From contig JAQGNK010000108.1 in NCBI GenBank assembly GCA_028291905.1, forward strand, positions 1 through 49,970: a stretch of 49,970 bases of DNA, given 5' to 3'. Each line of letters begins with the position of its first letter. Within the stretch, counting starts at the first letter, position 1. The notes beneath the pieces were generated by a model, which saw only the letters and a program-made list of their open reading frames with translations, was not told where the DNA came from and did no database searches. A program made the translations under genes and the position numbers. The DNA is from Polaromonas sp. (lineage in GTDB: Bacteria; Pseudomonadota; Gammaproteobacteria; Burkholderiales; Burkholderiaceae_C). Of the stretch, positions 9,591 to 18,189 are shown piece after piece.

Positions 9591-10636
9591 AAGTTCTGGT
9601 CCTGGGCGGCTCCGGCCACATCGGCAGGCGCCTGCTGGAAATCCTTGCAGCCACCGCAGCCGCCCCTTGGCAGCGCCCCACCGGCGCGTCGCGGGGGCCG
9701 GTCAAGAACGGTCCGCGAGGCGTTGACTGGCTGCAGCTGGACACCTGTGACGAAGCTGCGCTGGCCAGCGCCCTGCGCGGCTTTGATGCGGTCGTGAACT
9801 GCGTGGCGGGCAATGCGCGCTCGATTGCGGCAGGCACGCAGGTGCTGGCAAAAGCTGCACTGAAAGCCGACTGCCCGCGCATCATCCACCTGAGCACCAT
9901 GTCGGTGTATGGGCCGGTCGAGGGCACGGTGCATGAAGAGGCGCCGCTCAACCCCGGCCTGGGCTGGTATGGCCGGGCCAAGTGCGAGGCCGAACGGCAT
10001 GTCCGCCAGTTCGTGCTGCAAGGCGGCGAAGCCGTGGTGCTCAGGCCCGGCTGCGTTTTCGGCCCCGGCAGTGAACTCTGGGTGGGGCGCATCGGCCGCT
10101 GGCTGCGGGCCGGCCGGCTTGGCGACCTGGGGGCCGGCGGCGATGGCTGGTCCAACCTGGTGCATGTGGACGATGTCTGCCAGGCCATCATCGCCGCGCT
10201 GGGGTTGACGGTGATTTCCGGCGAACTGCCGGTGTTCAACCTGTCGGCACCCGACAGCCCGCGCTGGAACGCGTACTTTATCGACCTGGCGCTGGCGCTG
10301 CAGGCCACCCCGATACGGCGCATCAGCCAGCGCCAGCTCCAGCTCGACACCCGGCTGGCCGGGCCGCCGCTCAAGCTGGCGCAAATGGCCTTGAAGCGTG
10401 CCCGCTGGTCACGGCCAGGGCTGCCCGACCCTATGCCGCCCGGCCTGCCGGCCTTGTGGGCGCAGCAGATCCACCTCTATTCGGGCAAGGCAAGCCAGAA
10501 ACTGGGACTTGCCTGGACACCCTACACAGCCGGCCTGCAGAGCTCGGCCGCCTGGTTCGGCGTACCTGCAGCCGGCGCGGCTTCGGCTCCGGCATCGACT
10601 TCGGCATCACCTGGAAACACCGCATGCACGCCCTGA
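9587..10636 (+). CDS. NAD-dependent epimerase/dehydratase (extended SDR)
   Basis: MKVLVLGGSGHIGRRLLE Rossmann motif; STMSVYGP...YGRAKCEAE active-site-like Y-x3-K. Confidence 0.9.
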   Translation: MKVLVLGGSGHIGRRLLEILAATAAAPWQRPTGASRGPVKNGPRGVDWLQLDTCDEAALASALRGFDAVVNCVAGNARSIAAGTQVLAKAALKADCPRIIHLSTMSVYGPVEGTVHEEAPLNPGLGWYGRAKCEAERHVRQFVLQGGEAVVLRPGCVFGPGSELWVGRIGRWLRAGRLGDLGAGGDGWSNLVHVDDVCQAIIAALGLTVISGELPVFNLSAPDSPRWNAYFIDLALALQATPIRRISQRQLQLDTRLAGPPLKLAQMALKRARWSRPGLPDPMPPGLPALWAQQIHLYSGKASQKLGLAWTPYTAGLQSSAAWFGVPAAGAASAPASTSASPGNTACTP

Positions 10637-11214
10637 AGGCAGACGCCCATCGCATCTTTGGCCGCTTCAACTGGCCGCTGGTGCTCAAGGGCCTGCTTTT
10701 GAATCCGGCGTTCCGGGTGGTGGCGAGCGTGCGCCTGTGCCAGATGGCCCAGCGCCAGCACCCTGTGTGGCGGCGGCTGCTGCTGACGCCGGCCAGAATC
10801 TTTCATCGCCTGGCCTGCCATTCGGCAGGGATCGAGCTGCCCTGGAAAACCGCCATCGCCCCCGGGCTGGCGCTGACCCATGGCCGGGGCATCGTCGTCA
10901 ATGGCCAGGCCCGGCTTGGCCAGAATGTAACCCTGTTCCATGGCGTCACCCTCGGGCAGCGCGACTCGATAGCCAGGGACGGCAGCCGCACCACCCACTT
11001 TCCGGTGGTGGAAGATGACGTGTGGATCGGTCCGCATGCGATTGTGGTGGGCGCCACCGTCGGCAAGGGCAGCCGGATTGCCGGCGGCGCCTATGTCTTT
11101 GAAAACATCCCGCCCTATTCCATCGTGCTCGGAAATCCGGGCCGGATCGTCAAGAGCGACTGCATGCCTGATGTTGAAAACCCCTGGCGCGCGGCTGACC
11201 CAGCGCTTGATTGA
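10624..11214 (+). CDS. Serine acetyltransferase-like hexapeptide (LbH) acyltransferase
   Basis: HGRGIVVNGQARLGQNVTLFHGVTLGQR...VVEDDVWIGPHAIVVGATVGKGSRIAGGAYV; start MHALKADAHRIFGRF chosen inside longer ORF 10456. Confidence 0.85.
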   Translation: MHALKADAHRIFGRFNWPLVLKGLLLNPAFRVVASVRLCQMAQRQHPVWRRLLLTPARIFHRLACHSAGIELPWKTAIAPGLALTHGRGIVVNGQARLGQNVTLFHGVTLGQRDSIARDGSRTTHFPVVEDDVWIGPHAIVVGATVGKGSRIAGGAYVFENIPPYSIVLGNPGRIVKSDCMPDVENPWRAADPALD

Positions 11215-11229
11215 AAGCAGCGGCTTACC

Positions 11230-11285
11230 GCTACAAAATCAATAGCTGCTTGCGCAAGCAGTGTCTGCGCAATCAGCCTTTTTCA
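11230..11285 (+). repeat. Interspersed ~60-bp repeat, orientation A
   Basis: gctacaaaatcaatagctgcttgcgcaagcagtgtctgcgcaatcagccttttt; contains perfect 16-bp palindrome ctgcttgcgcaagcag (11246-11261). Confidence 0.85.
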
Positions 11286-11344
11286 TGCATAAACCAGCAG
11301 CGGAGCCGGAGTTACCGGTGCGAAAGTTTTGCGCGTTTTTGGAA

Positions 11345-11403
11345 CAAAAATGGCTACAGCCTAGGCAGGATTTGCGCAGGTAGCTATTAATTCAATAGCA
11401 AAA
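11345..11403 (-). repeat. Interspersed ~60-bp repeat, orientation B
   Basis: aaaaatggctacagcctaggcaggatttgcgcaggtagctattaattcaatagcaaaac. Confidence 0.75.
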
Positions 11404-11443
11404 CCCTACCTGGAGCTGGTGCCGTCTGTGCGGCCTGGCGCTT

Positions 11444-12457
11444 TCAACGGCGCTGCAGGGCCGAAGCCAGGCGCATGGCACGCATCAGGAACAGCGGATT
11501 GCCGATCACATAGCGGTGAAACAGCCGGCGCGGCTCCAGTCCCAGCCTGAACAGCCATTCCATCCCCATGCCGCGCATCCACAGCGGGGCACGCCGCGTC
11601 TTGCCGCCCAGAAAATCAATGACCGCGCCGCCGCACACGATCAGGCAGGGAAAGCCGAGCGATGCGCGCAAAATCACGGCAGTTTCTTCCTGGCGCGGCA
11701 TGCCCATGCCCAGCACGATCAGTTCCGGGCAGTGGATATTGGCCAGCGCCACGTAAGTCTGCGCATCGAGAAAGCCGTGTTCACTGATATAGCTGCTCTG
11801 GGGCGAAAACTCGCGCCCGGCAACGCGGATGCCGCGCTCCAGGTAGGGGTGTTGCGTGCCAAAAAATGCAATGCTGCGGCCATTGAACTGCCAAAGCAGT
11901 TCGGGAATCAGGTCGGTGCCGTTGAGATTGTGGCCCGGCGGCAGCCCTAGCATCCTGAACAGCCTGGCCATGCCCGAGCCGTCCCTGAGCACCACGTCGG
12001 CAGTGTGAAGGGCCTCGAAAAAAGACGCTGATTCGGCCACCGAATTCATGGCGTGCGCATTCGCAAACGCCAGTATGGAAGGCTTTTCAGGATGGCTCAG
12101 CCGCTCCAGCAGGCGCCGGCCCTCGGCAAAGGTCTGCACCCGCTCTATCTTGCCCAGCAGCACCAGCCAGCGCCGCAGCCACTCCTCGGCCACCCCCAGG
12201 GTTTTCATGGACTGAAACTGTGCCGCCAGCGCAAAGTACACATCGTCTGCCGTCAGAAGTCCAAGCGCCCTGCCGATCTCGCCGAAACGCCTGCCGCTTT
12301 CCTGCTGGACCACCATGATGCGCTCAACATTCTCAGGTGCCAGCCGGCCGGCGTTCACCAGGAGCATGCCGATGCGCTGGCGCGAACTGCTGGCGCTGGC
12401 TGCTGGCTGGCTGGCCGTCTCTTCGGTGGTCAAATTCATGCCGCCCAGCGTACCCAA
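11444..12457 (-). CDS. WecG/TagA/CpsF-family glycosyltransferase with N-terminal MshEN-like module
   Basis: VVLRDGSGMARLFRMLG...LNGTDLIPELL...LGMGMPRQE...GGAVIDFLGGKTRRAPLWMRGMGMEWLFRLGLEPRRLFHRY; N-terminal RIGMLLVNAGRLAPENVERIMVVQQ...; start could be 12439. Confidence 0.9.
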   Translation of the reverse strand: MGTLGGMNLTTEETASQPAASASSSRQRIGMLLVNAGRLAPENVERIMVVQQESGRRFGEIGRALGLLTADDVYFALAAQFQSMKTLGVAEEWLRRWLVLLGKIERVQTFAEGRRLLERLSHPEKPSILAFANAHAMNSVAESASFFEALHTADVVLRDGSGMARLFRMLGLPPGHNLNGTDLIPELLWQFNGRSIAFFGTQHPYLERGIRVAGREFSPQSSYISEHGFLDAQTYVALANIHCPELIVLGMGMPRQEETAVILRASLGFPCLIVCGGAVIDFLGGKTRRAPLWMRGMGMEWLFRLGLEPRRLFHRYVIGNPLFLMRAMRLASALQRR

Positions 12458-12466
12458 AGCGCCGCG

Positions 12467-13372
12467 CTAGGCGTCATTGAGCACCGAGCCGACCAGGGTC
12501 ACGCCAAATTCGCGCAGGCTGTGGGTGAACTGCGCCAGGTGCGGCATCGAACTCTTGCCCTGCCGCGCCACGATCAGGGCCGCGCCCGCACGAACCGCGA
12601 CCGTGTGGGCATCGGCGCAGACGGTGGCGGGCGGCGTGTCGATGATCATCACGTCGAAATCCATGCCCAGCGACAGCAGCAGCTCCGAGAAATTCTGCCG
12701 GCCCAGCAGTTCCTGCGGATTCGGCGGAATCGCTCCGGCCGAAAGCACCGACAGGTTGGGCAATGCAGCAATCCCGACCAGGGCCTCGGCGCCGGCGCGC
12801 CCGACGAGCATGTCGGACAGTCCGGCGCGCTTGCCGAGATGGAAAAGCTTGTGCTGGCGCGGCGAGCGCATGTCGGCATCTATCAGCAAGGTGCGCTCGC
12901 CAAGCTGTGAAAACACAATCGCCAGGTTGGCCGCAAGATAGCTGCGACCATCGCCGCTGTCGGCGCTGACCACAGCCAGGCCCTTGCGTTCGGCGCCGTT
13001 GTCAAACCAGCGCAGCATCAACTGGCTGCGCAGCATGCGCAATTGCTCCACCGAAGGGCTGGAGGGCTGGTAAGCGGCGACCAGCTCCCGGCTCAGGTTG
13101 CTTTCAGGCGTGATGTAGGAATAGTGAAACTGGACCGACAAGGCAAAGCGCACATCATCTTCCGTCAGCAGCCCCAGCGCACGGCCGGACTCGCCGAAAC
13201 GCAAGCCGCTTTCGCGCTGAAAACCCAGAATCCGCTCCGTGCTGCCTTGCGACAGCCGTCCGGCATCGATCAGAATCGTTCCCATCAATCGGCTGGAATT
13301 CGTGGCTAGATGCGTGCCGCCACCCCGGCTCAGGGGTACGGCTTTCACGATTTGGGCATTGTTGGTGTTCAT
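12467..13372 (-). CDS. epsG: EpsG-like chain-length determinant tyrosine kinase (BY-kinase/ParA-like) with N-terminal MshEN-like module
   Basis: SADSGDGRSYLAANLAIVFSQLGERTLLIDADMRSPRQHKLF; VMIIDTPPA; immediately downstream of EpsF-like gene. Confidence 0.88.
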   Translation of the reverse strand: MNTNNAQIVKAVPLSRGGGTHLATNSSRLMGTILIDAGRLSQGSTERILGFQRESGLRFGESGRALGLLTEDDVRFALSVQFHYSYITPESNLSRELVAAYQPSSPSVEQLRMLRSQLMLRWFDNGAERKGLAVVSADSGDGRSYLAANLAIVFSQLGERTLLIDADMRSPRQHKLFHLGKRAGLSDMLVGRAGAEALVGIAALPNLSVLSAGAIPPNPQELLGRQNFSELLLSLGMDFDVMIIDTPPATVCADAHTVAVRAGAALIVARQGKSSMPHLAQFTHSLREFGVTLVGSVLNDA

Positions 13373-14766
13373 GCGGCGCTTCCGTTGCCGAGTGCCAGTT
13401 GATGCGACCCCTGGAGCTTGCGCGGCGGCGTGCGGCCAGATGAAATACTGGCCAGCACAGGCAGGTCCAGCATCTGCACCAGGTCTTCGGTGGACCTGAC
13501 GCGGCGGTTGGCCAGCTCCAGCAGGAAGGCGCAGGCAATGCCCAGCAGGGTGCCGCCAAAAGCGGCAATCAGCAGGTTGAGCATCAGCTTCGGGCTTGAA
13601 GGATTCATCGGCGCCGTCGCCATGTCGAGGCGAACCACATTGGTCTGGTTGCTCAGGCTTTGCAGGCGGGTTTGCGACGCGCTCTGGCTGACGGTTTCGT
13701 AGGCGCGCTGGGCTGCTTCCACATCGCGCCGGTACACATTGAGTTCGTCGCGCTGCTTGTTGAGCATCAGCACCCGCGCCTTCTGCGCATTGACAGAGCC
13801 CTGCAACTCGCGCTCCCGGTCCTTGCCCACCCGGTAGGCGGTCTCAATGGAGGCTGAAATCCGGGCTGACTCGCTGACAAGCCGGCTTCTCAGCGAGGCC
13901 AGCTCGGCCTCGGCCCGCTGGCGCAGCGGATGGTTGACGCCCAGGTTCACATTGTTTTCCTGCACCTTGGATTCAAGGCGTGCAATATCGGCCTTCAGCC
14001 CATTGATGAGCGGGCTTTGCATCACCTCGGCCACAGTGTCGCCGCGCGCCGCGCGCTTGCTCTGGCTGTCGGTGGTTTCGCCCTGGACGGCGGTGAGCTG
14101 GGTCGAGATCTGCGCCAGCTTGGCAGTTTCATAGTCAACCCGCTCGTCGGTGGAAACAATGCCGGCTTTTTGCTGGTAGTCGGACAAGCGCGCCTGGGCA
14201 TCTTCGAGCTTGGCGCGCGACGTCTTGGTCTGCTCGTCGAACCATTCGGCGTATTGCCTGGCAGGCTCGGTCTTCAAGGCCAGGTTTGTGTCGAGATAAG
14301 CCTGGGCAAATGCATTGGCAACCGCCGCCACTTGATCCGGATCGGAACCCTTGTAGGTGATGTTGATGACATTGCTCTCCCTGGCCGGCTGCACCTGCAG
14401 GCCGGTTTGCAGCGACTGGGCCAGCCAGGCCTCCAGCGAGCCCCGGCCATCATTGGCTTTTTGCCAGGCCGCCTTGGCCTCCTCGTCCTCATCGAGCCTG
14501 AGCATTTTCACCACGCGCTGCGCCACCCGGTCGCCGCCGATGATGTCCACCTGCGTGGCCATATAGCTGGGGGCAACCATACCGGAAATCCCGCCGCCGG
14601 CCAGCGGATCAGGCGTGCGCATATCGACCAGCACCGAAGTCTGGGCGGTGTATTTTTTAGGCAGCAGCAAGCTCACAGCCAGTGCCGCCGCAATGGCCAG
14701 CAGCAGCACCAGAAGCGCCACCCGGTAACGGGCGCGCAGTATCAGGAAGAATTGATGGATTGACAT
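13369..14766 (-). CDS. epsF: EpsF-like chain-length determinant protein (Wzz/GumC family)
   Basis: N-terminal TM and LLLPKKYTAQTSVLVDMRTPDPLAG; central coiled coil; C-terminal TM LMLNLLIAAFGGTLLGIACAFLLEL. Confidence 0.9.
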   Translation of the reverse strand: MSIHQFFLILRARYRVALLVLLLAIAAALAVSLLLPKKYTAQTSVLVDMRTPDPLAGGGISGMVAPSYMATQVDIIGGDRVAQRVVKMLRLDEDEEAKAAWQKANDGRGSLEAWLAQSLQTGLQVQPARESNVINITYKGSDPDQVAAVANAFAQAYLDTNLALKTEPARQYAEWFDEQTKTSRAKLEDAQARLSDYQQKAGIVSTDERVDYETAKLAQISTQLTAVQGETTDSQSKRAARGDTVAEVMQSPLINGLKADIARLESKVQENNVNLGVNHPLRQRAEAELASLRSRLVSESARISASIETAYRVGKDRERELQGSVNAQKARVLMLNKQRDELNVYRRDVEAAQRAYETVSQSASQTRLQSLSNQTNVVRLDMATAPMNPSSPKLMLNLLIAAFGGTLLGIACAFLLELANRRVRSTEDLVQMLDLPVLASISSGRTPPRKLQGSHQLALGNGSAA

Positions 14767-14778
14767 GGCTGCGGCAGC

Positions 14779-15648
14779 TTAAAAAAGGCTTTCACGCACG
14801 TAGATCACATCCTCGGCCTGCACCGTATCGGTCAGCTTTGGAGTGGTTTCCGTGACATTGCCCGCTGGATCCCGCCGATGCAGGCGCAGGCGATTCTGAC
14901 TGCCGCGCACCGTAGGGCCGCCGCCTTGCGCCAGTGCCTGCATGACGGTCATGCCCCGCTCTATGCGGTAGGGCCCTGGACGCTGGGCTTCGCCATAGAT
15001 ATAGAAAACCGGTGCCTTGTTGACATACAGGGTGTCGCCACCGGACAGGACAATGTCCTCATCCGACTTCTGGTTCAGGAAAAGCGCTGGAATATCGATC
15101 ACCTTGCGAAATGGCTGGCCCTGGCGCTGCCCGGTCACGATCAAAACGTCGTCGCCAATGGCAGTGGTGCCGCCCGCCGCAGCCAGCATGTCGCTGACGC
15201 GGGTGTTGAAGGTTTCCAGCGGAAAGCGGCCCGGACGGCTGACCTGGCCCAGCACCGCCACCTGGCTGCCGCGAACCTGCCGAAGCACGATGTTGACCTG
15301 CGGCACCTTGACAAACCCGCCGGTGCGCAGCGCATCGGCGATTTTTTTCTCGGCTTCTGAAATCGTCAACCCGCCAAGCTGCACGGTGCCCACCAGCGGA
15401 TAGCTGATGACGCCGGTTTCGGATACCCGCGCATCGACTGAAAGATCAGGACTTTGGTAAACCTGCACCCCGATGGAGTCGCCTGCGCCGAGCCGGTAAT
15501 CCTGCTGCGTCGGCAGGGCCGCAGCCTGCGTCGCTGGCGCCTGTCGGGAAGCTGCGGCTGCGGAAGGTGGAGTCGCCTGCGCAAAAGCTGTCGCAGCCCC
15601 AAGGAAAAGGCATGCGGCGGCAAGGTAGCGAGTTAAAAATTTCATCAT
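14779..15648 (-). CDS. epsE: EpsE-like polysaccharide export protein (Wza/SLBB family)
   Basis: YRLGAGDSIGVQVYQSPDLSVDARVSETGVISYPLVGTVQLGGLTISEAEKKIADAL; signal peptide. Confidence 0.9.
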   Translation of the reverse strand: MMKFLTRYLAAACLFLGAATAFAQATPPSAAAASRQAPATQAAALPTQQDYRLGAGDSIGVQVYQSPDLSVDARVSETGVISYPLVGTVQLGGLTISEAEKKIADALRTGGFVKVPQVNIVLRQVRGSQVAVLGQVSRPGRFPLETFNTRVSDMLAAAGGTTAIGDDVLIVTGQRQGQPFRKVIDIPALFLNQKSDEDIVLSGGDTLYVNKAPVFYIYGEAQRPGPYRIERGMTVMQALAQGGGPTVRGSQNRLRLHRRDPAGNVTETTPKLTDTVQAEDVIYVRESLF

Positions 15649-15914
15649 GGCGCCTTTGGGTGAAATAAATATCTGAAAAGACAGTGCTGCAAAATCAGAT
15701 CAGGAAAAAAGCTCATGGCATTTGTGAAAATCAGCCAGAAACTATTTGAAGAAGACACTGAATCTTAGAATCCAAGGCCCAACAAGAGCAATAGCCCTTT
15801 CTTCCTAATGAAGCGATATTCTTAATATCATCTTTGATGCTTCAAAAATCCGGACCTATTCAGGGAGAAAATCCCATGCCTGATATGAATATATAATATC
15901 GGCAAGCTTTTCAG

Positions 15915-16727
15915 CTATATTTTTTTAAGTAGCTGTGAATACATCCAGAATAGTTTTCTTTGCCATTGGGTAGCGGCCCGTTTTCGGCAGGTCGCCAGAA
16001 AATGCTTCAGGCCTGCCCATTTCATCCAGGGTTTGTCGGCACCCACAAAGTGAACCACGCGGATCAGCTTGGAAGCATTAACATTCGAAGCAGGCAGCTG
16101 ATAGCCATGCTTCCCAATATAATCATCAAGATGCGTGCAGAACAGGTTATATCCCTGGTCGAGATGAAGATGCCCTGCATCCGGCCATTCAGAATAATAA
16201 GCATTGATCAGGTCCTGATCGCCAAGCCGGTCGATTTCTGCGGCAGAAGCCTGCCTGATGGCAGGCTCCAGCATGGCGGCGATCTTTTCCGGAAGCCCGT
16301 GCTCGGGCTCAATTACCATCAGGCCCGAATTAAGACGCTTCCAGTCAGGGTAAATCAGTCGGCCAGCAGCTACCGCTGACATATGCGGCTTTTCAAACAG
16401 CGCATCTATGTTGGCCAACAGGATCATGTCGCTGTCAAGGTAAACCAGCTTGTTAAAACTGACCAGCCCGAAGAGGTGCAGCTTGTCAAATGTATTGCGC
16501 CAGTGGCCTGACGCCTTGCTCAGGGAAACTGGTATTTTTATACTCGCAGGCAACCTGACGACCTGCAGCCCTTTTTTCTGCAGATCGGCATCAACATGCA
16601 AAGGAATACCTGCAGATATGCCGACCCACAATGGATATGAAGAATCCACCTGCTTCAACGATTCATGCAGCACCAGGACACCGGGCAGGTAGCTCATGGT
16701 ACTCAGCAAAGTAACATAGGCTCGCAT
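15915..16727 (-). CDS. Glycosyltransferase family 8 (glycogenin-like)
   Basis: KLHLFGLVSFNKLVYLDSDMILLANIDALFE (DxD); LNSGLMVIEP; GDQDLINAYY; VVHFVGADKPW. Confidence 0.88.
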   Translation of the reverse strand: MRAYVTLLSTMSYLPGVLVLHESLKQVDSSYPLWVGISAGIPLHVDADLQKKGLQVVRLPASIKIPVSLSKASGHWRNTFDKLHLFGLVSFNKLVYLDSDMILLANIDALFEKPHMSAVAAGRLIYPDWKRLNSGLMVIEPEHGLPEKIAAMLEPAIRQASAAEIDRLGDQDLINAYYSEWPDAGHLHLDQGYNLFCTHLDDYIGKHGYQLPASNVNASKLIRVVHFVGADKPWMKWAGLKHFLATCRKRAATQWQRKLFWMYSQLLKKI

Positions 16728-16800
16728 AGGCTACGACCTGATTATTTTCAATAAACTATTTATGCCATGCAGGACTTGAGACGGCTGAAAAACGCCATGC

Positions 16801-18000
16801 TTAAAAGCTGGCAAGAACCGACAGATTTACAAGATTACTTTTGTAGTCAAAGCCAGGCTGGTTGGAACTGCGCCTGTCGTGCTGCATCGCCAACGTAAGC
16901 TGGATGGCACGGCTCGCCTGCCATTCAAGCGCGACGCTTCCCAGGTTGAGCTTGTCGCGCCGGTCAATCGGGGCAACACCGGGCAACGGGCCTTTATAGT
17001 CTCGGCTGCCGTGGACATAGCGAAGTTTCACAGCCGTTTTCGCAGTTGGTTTCCAGGTGGGTGCAATAAAGAACCGGTAACCCTCGTAATAGCTGGCCGA
17101 AGTGGTCTGGTAACTGTTCAATTCGCGCCCTACGCCAGCCGTGACACTGGTTTTGCCCGTCGCCTGCCAAGTGGCGTTGACATTACCCAAAAACCCTGAG
17201 AAATCCCGTGCCGCAAGCCCCTCATGGGCTCTGTCGAAATAGGAAATTCTTGACTGAATTGTTGTTTTTCCCGTCACTGGCCAGTCAAGCCTGAACTCAT
17301 GCTCGCGGTCCTTGAAATCGCTCGCAAACAGGGAAGAAGCCTGTCTGCCGGGATAACTGCCGCTGCCATGCTTGAGGCGATAGGCAAGCGAAGTGCGCGA
17401 CGGAAAAACATACCGAACACCCCCTTCAACACCTTGGACCTCGGAGTCGCCTTCAAATGTGAAGGCCTGGCTGCTGCTGCTTTTGCGCTCGAATACGCCG
17501 GCCACCGCACGCCACGGTCCGCCGACTTCATATTCGAGATCAAACAGGTTCGAGCGGTCGGTCCGTCGGTTGACCTGGCCCAGGTTTTGAATATCGGCAG
17601 TATTGTCAACATACTCTTGCCGGTCTGCTGTCAAGTTGCCATGCAACGCCGGCGTCAAGCTCCAGCGCCAGGCAGCCGCATAATTTACAGCGGTAAAGTC
17701 CAGACTAGAAAACCGTTTATAGCTGTAGCGGTCAGCGGTGATGTCCAGCTCAATGCGCTGCAAACTATATGACTTGTCTATTTTTGCACCAACGGTTGTC
17801 ACACCAATCGTGTCAGATCGGCTCGATGTTCCCAGCAGGGCGGCGGTATTGGCTGATTCAGATAAGCGGAACACATTGCTGTCGTGCTGCACGCTTTGCC
17901 CAACCTTGAATTGCAGCGTATCCAGTTCATCGGCATGCGCATCAACGGATATCAAGCCCGCCACTGCCAGCTGGACTATTAACAATTTACGCGACAGCAT
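16801..18000 (-). CDS. epsL: EpsL-like outer-membrane beta-barrel protein of EPS biosynthesis
   Basis: Signal peptide, then FKVGQSVQHDSNVFRLSESAN and amphipathic beta-strand pattern ending in LVNLSVLASF. Confidence 0.8.
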   Translation of the reverse strand: MLSRKLLIVQLAVAGLISVDAHADELDTLQFKVGQSVQHDSNVFRLSESANTAALLGTSSRSDTIGVTTVGAKIDKSYSLQRIELDITADRYSYKRFSSLDFTAVNYAAAWRWSLTPALHGNLTADRQEYVDNTADIQNLGQVNRRTDRSNLFDLEYEVGGPWRAVAGVFERKSSSSQAFTFEGDSEVQGVEGGVRYVFPSRTSLAYRLKHGSGSYPGRQASSLFASDFKDREHEFRLDWPVTGKTTIQSRISYFDRAHEGLAARDFSGFLGNVNATWQATGKTSVTAGVGRELNSYQTTSASYYEGYRFFIAPTWKPTAKTAVKLRYVHGSRDYKGPLPGVAPIDRRDKLNLGSVALEWQASRAIQLTLAMQHDRRSSNQPGFDYKSNLVNLSVLASF

Positions 18001-18189
18001 TATTTACAACTCCTCTTGCGGATCAATTCAGCATAATTTTCGGAATATTATTTCCGGTCGAGCAATGGCTGCAATCACTGCAGCTGGGCTGCATTCAAGC
18101 CTACCATGAAATGGTCAGCACAAGAGTAGCATAGGCCTGCGCACCGACGCGCTGCAATAGCCCTTTTGCCCTATTGATGAGCCTGTACT

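Noticed and set aside
15650-15914. Possible sigma-54 promoter upstream of epsE
   Set aside because: Looked for GG-N10-GC with a TTGC context near the shared motif; spacing does not fit.
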